Shown piece by piece: positions 56,443 through 64,000 of a DNA stretch of 64,000 nucleotides; position 1 is the stretch's first letter; every line of letters begins with the position of its first letter. The stretch lies in contig JAPTOF010000005.1 of the NCBI GenBank assembly GCA_028554755.1, positions 744,001 to 808,000 on the forward strand, given 5' to 3'. The notes beneath the pieces are model-generated. The model did no database searches, was not told the origin of the DNA, and saw only the letters and a list, made by a program, of their open reading frames with translations. Made by a program: the position numbers and the translations under genes. This DNA comes from Cordia subcordata. Taxonomy: Eukaryota; Streptophyta; Magnoliopsida; Boraginales; Cordiaceae.

Positions 56443-59400
56443 GTAACAATAAATTCATATATATTATTATAATATATTCACACTTCTTACTTGTGCATAA
56501 AACTTTTGACATGCCACTCTGCTATTTGTTTCGACTTTTTTTTTTTATGCATTTATATATGACTTCGTTACTCTTGTAAAAGTGGTATGAATAAGAAATA
56601 GAAGAGGGGAAAAGAAAAACAAGTTCAAAATACTCTGTCTAGCGATTCTTTGTCAATGTACAGCAGCAGAGATTTTGATTGTAATACAGGGCAAACAGCA
56701 CCATACCCCCGATTGAATTGTCGGAAGTGCATATTATCTCCTCTGATACTGTAATTACTTGTATTACTCCGTTTGCTTTTTAAGGCCCGTCTAGTTAGGT
56801 TAATGCCCCCACCCCCCAAACCCAAAAGAAGACACTTCTTTTTCATGAGAAAGTACATTGTTCGATACGTTGCATATCATCACCACTCAAACTGTTTACT
56901 CATCAAGTATTATACGAACCTATTTAAGACTCGGACACTTAAACTGTAATTAAGAAATTGCAGGAACTATAATTACGGTATCAGAACGGGATAATGTGTG
57001 TTCTTTTATTGGAAAATCACGTGCGTAGGATATTCTTCTTTGATAAGGATGCAGTGTTGAGTAGGAATTGGTGTTAGTTATGAGTTAGTTAGGCAAAATG
57101 CCAACTAAGCAGTAGTCAGTGGACAGTCAAGCAATGTAACTAACTCTGAGGCAATGCTACCTCCAGCTATAAATATAGCTGCTCTTGTATCAACTTAGAT
57201 GATCAATGAAATACTTTTTCTGGTTTCTATAATTTCTGTCATTTTCTAATCATAGGCTATGTGAGAATTATGAGTTTTCATGTCATTTATCAAAATGTTA
57301 GTTCAGGTAGTGTTGTCCAAGCAAAATATTAATTTTAAAATGTCATGCTGCAAAAAAGAGATTGAAGAATTTAAACAAGGAAGAAGAAAGAAAGAGATAA
57401 GAATAGAGTATGCAATTGTGTTCATGATGGAAAACAAAGCATTAAGATATGCGGGTGGGTGAACTTACTGAGGATAGGAAATGATCAGGAGTATAGGTTT
57501 GGGAGGGACAAAGCTAGAGGCATGTTAATTGTATTATCAGTCACATACTCAATCCATTTTTCTTTTGAATTTCTTCTGGATATGTTCAATGAGTTTGCTA
57601 CATAGGTCCATTCCTAGTTGTTGATGCCTAAAATGGATAGAGGGTCTACTTTCTTACCTGTCCACTCTTAGGTCATGGAGTGTAACAGTATCTTCTTGTC
57701 TTCTCTTCAGATTAATGTTTTTCTACAAATGGGTGTTGGTATGAGCGTAAGATGAAATCTTTAGTAGTTTCTCATAGGTTTTCTTTTCCTTTTTGATGTA
57801 GAGGTTGTGATGATTTGAGAAACAACACAGCCTGGAAAGAGTTTTAATAAAATTATGAAAATCTAGTGGCTATAATAATGGAACAGTGTAACAACTTAAG
57901 CCTAAAGGAAGAACCCATTCCAAAGAACTAGTCTGTTAGGTGGAAGAATCCTTTGAACTTAAGAACCACTCACAAGGTAGTAAGATTTCCAATGAGAGAA
58001 ATCATTACATTTCACCCCTCTTGAAGGGCCGACATCCATGTCGGGCTAGCCTATCAACACTAACCCGATGGTAGCCCTTTCCCCTTTGGCGGCTCCACTC
58101 ACCTATTAGCATTTGGTATGGTCTTCTATTAACACTAACCCGATCAGTATTTAGCATGTCATTTTATCACATTTTAAAATCCCACACATTAATCCAGCCT
58201 ATAGTCTCCCCTTCATGGAACTCGCTTTCAACGAAAGCACTAATGTAATAACTTAAGCCCAAAGGAAGAACCCATCCCAAAAGACTAGTCTGCTAAGTGG
58301 GAGAACCCTTTGAACTTAAGAACCACTCACATGGGAGTAGGATTTCCAATGTGGAAAATCATTATATTAATGTAACAGCTTAAGCCCAAAGGAAAGCCTA
58401 TCCCAAGAGACTAGTCTGTTAGGTGGGAGAACCCTTTGAACTTAAGAACTACTCACAAGGGAGTAAGATTTCCTTAAGATTTCCAATGTAGGAAATCATT
58501 ACATTCCACCCCCCTTAAAAGGCCGATGTCCACATCGAGCTAGCCAATCAACACTAACCCGATGGTTACCCTTTCTCCTTTTGGCGACTCCACTCACCTA
58601 TCAATATTCAGTGTGGGCTTCTATCAACACTGACTATTTGGCATGTTATTTTACCACATTTTAAAATGCCACACCTTAATCTATTCTATAGTCTCCCCTT
58701 TATGGAGCTCACTCTCAATGAAATCACCAATGTAACAACTTAAGTCCAAGCCCATCCCAAAAGATTAATCTGTTAGGTGGAGAATCCTGTGAACTTAAGA
58801 ACCACTCACAAGGGAGTAGGATCTCCAATATGGGAAATCATTACAAATAGTGTATGGGAAAATTATCTTACTAAGAGTTTGAAGATATAGTCAATGGTGC
58901 ATACCTTCTTCTGCCTCTCTATCTCCCTTTCTTTCTTTCTTTATCTTTATAATGCTTATGGTACTCTTGCCCATGTCTGTGTAACTAATTCATTCTTGAC
59001 ATCTTGTGATTGCAGCTTATGTGCCTTGCTGATCTTGAGGCTGATTATATCAACCCATATGACTCAGCTTCTCGAATAAACACAGTTATCATACCAGAAT
59101 TTATTACCCACGGAGTTCTTTGTGTTCTCCATCTCACCACTGGACACTGGACGATGTTTCTACTGTGTCTCCCCTACTTGTACTACAATGTGAAATTGTA
59201 AGTCTCTGATCTGATGACTCATGAAAGTACTCACTATAGCAGAAAATGCGGAATTAAGTCAATGACACCCTTACTTTCTGTTGGCAAAGGGAGATTTGAA
59301 TCTTAAACTTATTTCCTTTCAGTTGGCGAAGGGAGATTTGAATCTTAAACTTATTTTCCTATGACTTTTGAATTCACCATATACATTGAAGTTAAGTTCT

Positions 59401-61724
59401 CGTTAAATATTTGAGATTAGAGCCAATTTGTTTGATTAATCATGTTGCTCTTACACCAGAGTAGCATTCAGATTTTAAATTTTCTCAGACAGAAATCTTC
59501 TAGAGAATCTGTAACTCTGGGAATAACAAAGTAGTGGCATTAAGAAGCTGGTTTACAACAATTTTGTGATATTTAGGTTAAAATAGAAATTTAACTATTT
59601 AGTGTGGTCGCTTAAGAACTTACAGAACTTATCTATATTAATGTAAGGAGAATCCTATCTGGGTCATGATATTCTGGTGTCATGTTAAAACCAACTTCCT
59701 TACTAAGAATACTGGCACGTCATAGAAAGATCACGGAAATAGGATCTGACCTTGTAGAAGTGTGCCAAAGGGTTCTTGAAAAGCACCTTAACTTTGTACT
59801 GCAATACAATATTATTCATATTCAAACATAATCATCTTGGTAATATCTTGTAAAAGTTTGATAAGAGCAATCTATTTTTATTTAAAACATACAATCTATA
59901 CATGAGGAAAAGGTGGAAAGTCTAGCTACTTTGGTGTCTAGAGGAGTATAGCTAAATCTAGCTGCTTCTATGTCTAGAGGATTGTAGGAAATCTTATATA
60001 CTGTTTCTTTTCAGTTAGCAAATAGTAAGCAAAGTGAGCTTTGTACCTTTCATATGGTTTGGAACTTTATGAATTAGCATTGTAATATGTTATATGTGGG
60101 TGTAAACGGATGGATGTCTTACCTATTCTGCCGATATAGGGAAATTCAAGGAAACAGAGGAGATTTTCTTTTCTACTTCTTTATTTTTTTGTTTGACGTA
60201 TGAAAGTGTTGAAGTTAGAATGGTCAAGGTGTAAGAAACATATAAATAGGCTCAAAGAGTATCGTCTTTTATTGTTATAATCTGTTAAGTCATAGTTGGA
60301 GGAGGCATAGGGTAGTTGTGATGAATGGTTGGCACATCGTGCTGCGTTACATGAGTCTTGTTATTGTAGTTGGTTGTAATTCTTATCTACTGATCTTTGA
60401 CATTCTCTTGTTACAAAGGTTAATTAACCTGGGGTGTAAACGAACAGTGCTGTGAAGACCAACTCTTATGTTGAGGAGTATGAGGAGTGGTTCTCTGGTT
60501 GCCTATTAAGGGGAAGTGTAATTTCTGAGAGGGTTAGCAAGTAGCACAACCAATTCCTTTTGAACTATCAAGTTTAATTCTTGGTAGTTTACCTTGATTT
60601 GGGTAGTTGAGAAAATATTTCCATGTTCTGCAGATTTCTCTAAGAGTTTTTTCTTAACTGTTCTTTCTCTTGTGTTGGCTGTTGCATACTCGAGATCTAT
60701 ATTAGTTTCTTTAGGTTTGAAGAATATTTTTTCCTTGAAACTGTTATAGTTAATTACATCATAGTCCGTTACAACTTACAAGTAGAAAGAATGAATAGTT
60801 ATGCACGGCACCATTCACTCCAACAGAGCAGTTCCCAGGTTTTCGCAGAAATAACCATGTGACCAAGGATATTGAGCTTTAGTCATCTTAAGCATGTAGA
60901 AAATATTACTTTGTGACTAAAGAAACAAATATCATGTAGACTTTACAGTCTCTAGAAGTATGCACCTGCAATCTTAAATTCCAATGTGCTGTCTGATAAG
61001 TTACTAAATGGCTTAAATGGTCTTAAATGCTTTTTATTGAAAAAGGCTGTCTATAAGAGATTGGAAACTGTAGAGAAAAGTGAACTTATCTATTTCTTTC
61101 ATGTCTACTTTTATTGGTGGGCAGAATGCATTTCTGGATAATTCTTCATTAAATTGGTCTAATAATTTCAAATTATTGTTATGTACTCTGGTCGCTTGAC
61201 ATAATTTTTGTGTACTTGAATATAGACAACACGTGTGACCCAGTAATATGGTGTGTAGGTTTTTAATTTTCTTCCATATTTCTGAATGTCTTATGCACTT
61301 TTTGTGATGGCGATAATTTACCTTTTTGCATTTGAAGATACAGAAGTTCTGCATGTGGCCATCAATATCACTGGATAAAAGTGCTCTTAAGTACTCGTTT
61401 ACGTGATGAATATCTAAATGCTGGTCTCTAGTTAACATGCCTGACCACTGATGAGCATTATTCTCAGGTATGCCAACCGACGCCACTTGGTGGATGTAAC
61501 TGAGATTTTCAATCAACTTACTTGGGAAAAGAAGTTACGATTATATAAGCTTGGATATCTGATTATCCTTCTTTCCTTCTCCATATTTTGGTAGGTTGTG
61601 AAAACCATGTTTCTTTTGTTGATTGAAGATGTGAATTTAGTTCCGCTTCACTTTCTCTGGATGGAATTAATGCCTAACACTGTTCTTTATCTTATTCAGG
61701 ATGATTTTGAGCGTTGTGGATTGA
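56371..61724 (+). CDS. Cornichon family protein, four exons, 133 aa
   Basis: Joined exons 56371-56442, 59016-59197, 61468-61590 and 61700-61724 give 402 nt, 133 codons plus TGA. All introns are GT-AG and the phases fit (0, 2, 2). Cornichon proteins are ER membrane cargo receptors that load integral membrane proteins into COPII vesicles. In plants they have been tied to sorting of transporters. Visible: a first hydrophobic segment (MADLFSWLLSFFLVIAILGT), the family signature CLADLEADYINPYDSASRIN, a second hydrophobic stretch with VLCVLHLTTGHW and LCLPYLYYN, then HLVDVTEIFNQLTWEKK and a third segment LGYLIILLSFSIFW. The length fits plant homologues (about 135 aa). The C-terminus is short (MILSVVD) and less acidic than in some homologues. 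No inactivating change was seen, so it is likely functional. The large introns (2573, 2270, 109 bp) hold repeats. Confidence 0.93.
57055..57241 (+). repeat. LTR-like promoter block in intron 1
   Basis: Starts TGTTGAGTAGG and ends TTTCTGTCA, with CTATAAATATAG at 57168-57180 and ATCAATGAAATAC after it, the layout of a short LTR with TATA and transcript start. No matching 5-bp flank was found (GCAG left, TTTTC right), so the call is tentative. Confidence 0.4.
57887..58845 (+). mobile_element. TRIM-like composite repeat A-B-A-A-B-A
   Basis: Four copies of a 115-133 bp block A (57887-58009, 58244-58366, 58371-58503, 58731-58845), each TGTAA...TTACA (TTATA in the second). They separate two copies of block B (58010-58243, 58504-58730) that begin TTCCACCCCCCTTAAA-like. 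The whole is flanked by AACAG (57882-57886) and AATAG (58846-58850). Short TG...CA direct repeats around a small non-coding core are the layout of terminal-repeat retrotransposons in miniature. No primer site was recognised. Confidence 0.62.
59016..59197 (+). CDS. Cornichon exon 2
   Basis: Acceptor TTGCAG at 59010-59015 and donor GTAAGT at 59198. Encodes LMCLADLEADYINPYDSASR through YLYYNVK plus two bases of the next codon. It carries the most conserved family signature. Confidence 0.93.
59280..59362 (+). repeat. Tandem duplication in intron 2
   Basis: A unit of about 42 bp (GTTGGCAAAGGGAGATTTGA at 59280, GTTGGCGAAGGGAGATTTGA at 59322) occurs twice in a row. The rest of intron 2 (59363-61467) shows nothing recognisable apart from a short repeated TCTAGCTNCTT-type phrase near 59920-59990. 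Confidence 0.8.
61468..61590 (+). CDS. Cornichon exon 3
   Basis: Acceptor TTCTCAG ending at 61467 and donor GTAGGT at 61591. Encodes YANRRHLVDVTEIFNQLTW, EKKLRLYKLGY and the last membrane segment ending SIFW. Confidence 0.92.
61700..61724 (+). CDS. Cornichon exon 4 and stop
   Basis: Acceptor TATTCAG ending at 61699. The first base completes tryptophan, then MILSVVD and TGA at 61722-61724. The expected WMI after FW in family members supports the junction. Confidence 0.88.
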
Positions 61725-61985
61725 GGAGCTATGAGAATAGAGTTTACGTCCATGCTGAGTTTCCTTTTGATGGTGTATTTAGATTGAAAATTTTAAACTC
61801 CGTGCGGGCCAAGTTGGTTTACCTTGTCAATGTGAAAGTCTCATGTACATTCCCAAAATTGCTAACTAAAACAGATAATTCCTGCTCCATGTCCCAGCAT
61901 ATACGTTTAAATTATAGGCTGTGAACTCCTTTTCTAGGCCACATTATACTAAAATTTTTCCCTCGAATCCAAACAAAGGTTAAAG
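61725..61985 (+). other. Likely 3' UTR of the cornichon gene
   Basis: Moderate base composition up to about 61985, then strongly AT-rich DNA. No canonical AATAAA is evident in this stretch. The ORF at 61598-61924 overlaps it in another frame and looks accidental. Confidence 0.45.
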
Positions 61986-62448
61986 CTTTTTATCTACATT
62001 TGTTTACATTTATATGGGAGTTACTCAAAGGGTTTGTTCAACAAAATTAGTTGTTTGAGTACTTAATAACTATTTGAGTACTTGATATTTGTTAAATTTT
62101 AGTTGTTAAAGGATAGTTATTTAGCTAGCTAATTGAATAAAATGTGTTTTATAAAATTAGTTATTAGATTAGTTTCTGAATACAAAATGATAAAAAGATA
62201 TTGATATTGAGTTACTATTGTTATAATAATTAATTGTCATTATTATAATGAAATAAGATAACTTATTTTATAATTAGATATATGTTTTTTATAATAATAT
62301 TTATTATTAAAACATAATAAAATTAGGTTTTGATAAATTAGTTTTATTAATATTATAAATTTTTTATTAAGGAAATATCTTTTAATTAATTGATAAATTA
62401 TTTTGTCCAAAAAAAACTTGCACTTTGTTGATATAATTGATGTGGATA
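61986..62448. other. AT-rich intergenic DNA
   Basis: Very AT-rich with ATTATTATAA-like runs and no ORF, RNA gene or element ends seen. Confidence 0.6.
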
Positions 62449-62870
62449 GAAATCAAAATTGATTTTTATGTTTGAATTTATATTTGTGAAATAAAATGGA
62501 AAAAAGTAGGGAGAGATTGGATTTAGAGTAAATTTGCCAAAAAATTAGTGAAGTAACCAAAAAAAAAATAGAAACACTAAATTTTATTTGGAAATGTTAA
62601 TACTATTACGGTTTTAGAAACACTTAAACACTATTTCAAATACAAATAGAAATTGAAATTAATTTTTGTATTATTTTGAATTTATATTTGTGAAATAAAA
62701 TGAAAAATATAGAGAGAGATTGGATTTATGTAAAATCTCCAAAAAATTATTGAAGGAAAGTTAGGATTGCCAAAAAAAAAAATTAAAACACTAAATTTTA
62801 TTTTGAAACATTAATAATATTTAAGTTTCCAGAAACATTTAAACATTATTTCAAATACAAATATTACATG
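62449..62870 (+). repeat. Tandem duplication, ~204-bp period
   Basis: The phrase GAATTTATATTTGTGAAATA at 62474 recurs at 62678. The following text (GAGAGATTGGATTTA, AACACTAAATTTTATTT, CATTTCAAATACAAATA-like) recurs in the same order, with scattered differences. Two copies are present. Confidence 0.75.
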
Positions 62871-62934
62871 AAATATTGTTTTATCGAACAATAAAAATTA
62901 GACAAAATAGTATTTTGACATGGTTAAAAAACCA

Positions 62935-63125
62935 CTAAGCATCCGTTTGTTTGTAGGAAAATGTTTTCCTAAAAAATGTTTTCCAGGTTTTCTGCTGTCT
63001 AGTGTAGGAAATTAATTTAACAGGAAAACATTTTTCGTTCAACAGAAAACTCTAATTCAAAAGGAGGGAAATATTTTTCTAATTGCTAAGGAAAGAAAAC
63101 ATTTTCCGAATAGTAACTTCCTCTC
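62935..63125. repeat. GGAAAATGTTTTCC inverted-repeat block
   Basis: GGAAAATGTTTTCC occurs at 62957, a second ATGTTTTCC-type copy follows, and the opposite orientation (GGAAAACATTTTTCG, AAACATTTTCC) occurs at 63020-63110. Each half can pair with the other, as in a small foldback element. Not assigned to a named family. Confidence 0.45.
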
Positions 63126-63239
63126 TTAGTCTACCCCATACTCCCTCAACCTCCACGTCCTTTCTTGACCCCACTTTGACCCTTTAAAAATTAAAAACAA
63201 ATTAAAAATTAAAAATTTGTTACAATAAAATACAAAATA

Positions 63240-63562
63240 GAAGAGAGATGTATGAACAAAAGAAATAAAATAATATAAATAATGAGAGAAAGGGAGAAAA
63301 TATAAGAGAGAAAAAAAGGGGGAATATTTTATTGTTTGTCTTGATAGCTGATATTACTTTTACAATGTAGAGGTTCCTCCTATTTATAGGAATGATACAA
63401 AAGTCAATACATAGAGCTAAAATTTATATACACTTAAAATACATAAGCTGATTTTAACTTTATCTCGTAAAGGTCTAGAAAGCCATGAACCATATCTAGA
63501 GTTTAGATAATAATAAACCAGCCCTATGATGAATATATATAATAACTAATAATTTTATAACA
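63240..63562 (-). repeat. Putative LTR at right edge
   Basis: On the minus strand it starts TGTTATAAAATTATTAG at about 63562 and has CCTATAAATAGGAGGAACC near 63372-63390 as a TATA region. The left limit is not fixed. It is probably a 3' LTR, because the sequence to the right would be internal. Confidence 0.45.
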
Positions 63563-64000
63563 CTCATCTTTAGATATTCTTTATATACCTCGTTTAAACC
63601 TTACTAGGAAAAACCCTAGTGGGACAAAAATCTCAATAAAGAAAAAAAGTATAATATTCATGTTATATGTTTCATGCTTTCTTATTAAAAACCTTATTAG
63701 AAAAACCCAATGAAATAAAACCTAGACTAAAAGAAAAAAAATACAATGCACAGTTGATTCCCCCTGATTTAGACATATTAAGAAATTTTTGAATATGCAT
63801 TCTAATCTTGTAGTTTTTCAAATATTATTATAAATGATATCAATTAAGATGAACTTGTTAAGTTCTTGTTTGAGAACTTGATGAGCCTTTATTCCATAAT
63901 TTTGGGAGTTTTTGCATATATTCATCATAATATATAAGGCTCAATTATATTCAATATAATCTTTTCTTAATCAAACAATACATATCATTCATTTGTTGAG
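63563..64000 (-). other. Probable LTR-element internal sequence
   Basis: Contains ACCCTAGTGGGACAAAA and a related, decayed copy (CCCAATGAAATAAAACC), and GATTCCCCCTGATTTAGACA near 63758, phrases that commonly lie beside such LTRs in plant genomes. No ORF is present. It runs off the window. Confidence 0.35.

Noticed and set aside
61034..61516. 160-codon ORF on the minus strand
   Set aside because: It lies antisense across intron 2 and the start of cornichon exon 3, shows no family motif and is explained by chance.

Overview
This is repeat-rich nuclear DNA from a eudicot plant. It contains LINE (L1-type) open reading frames of the plant kind (DUF4283 ORF1, endonuclease/RT ORF2, zf-RVT tail), Copia and Gypsy LTR retrotransposons, solo LTRs, a tRNA-derived SINE and one intron-bearing host gene, a cornichon homologue. 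Species cannot be fixed from the sequence. No bacterial operon, CRISPR array or rRNA gene is present. All transposon ORFs carry stops or frameshifts, so the transposon part is fossil.

1-4167: a + strand LINE (endonuclease, RT) carrying an inverted LINE 3' fragment and a second, 5'-truncated LINE flanked by a 13-18 bp target-site duplication (TSD). 4168-14701: a minus-strand Copia element with both LTRs, tRNA-iMet primer site, gag, protease/integrase, RT and RNase H. Its left LTR holds a LINE, which itself holds another Copia LTR piece. 14702-23245: LINE pieces in both orientations, including an almost complete minus-strand LINE (ORF1 17.9-19.9 kb, ORF2 14.7-17.4 kb). 23246-25480: 3' end and LTR of a Gypsy element (LTRs starting TGATGTG).

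26304-39060: one minus-strand LINE blown apart by three dated insertions: a Gypsy solo LTR (27017-29033), an ORF1-only LINE with its own poly(A) end and 17-bp TSD (30081-32505), and a second Gypsy solo LTR (34550-38328) that is itself split by a Copia solo LTR (35256-37164, perfect TSD TATGT). 39110-48037: a head-to-head LINE 5' end, a Gypsy LTR, and a + strand Copia (LTR 41850-43717, iMet primer site, repeat-rich leader, gag, integrase, start of RT) cut off at 48037. 48038-52504: Gypsy pieces, including an LTR with a tRNA-Asp-type primer site and a gag with its own 417-bp LTR.

52505-64000 is gene-side DNA: an RPA/DUF223-like fragment, a 105-bp SINE, a solo LTR with TSD GTTTC, then the cornichon gene (56371-61724, four exons, 133 aa) with a TRIM-like composite repeat in intron 1, followed by AT-rich DNA with tandem repeats and an LTR at the right edge. 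Cornichon proteins are ER cargo receptors for COPII export and act independently of the transposons.

The most unusual objects are the ORF1-only LINE, the A-B-A-A-B-A composite repeat in the intron, the tandem array in the Copia leader, and a GGTCGACC-rich tract recurring in LTR elements of different superfamilies.
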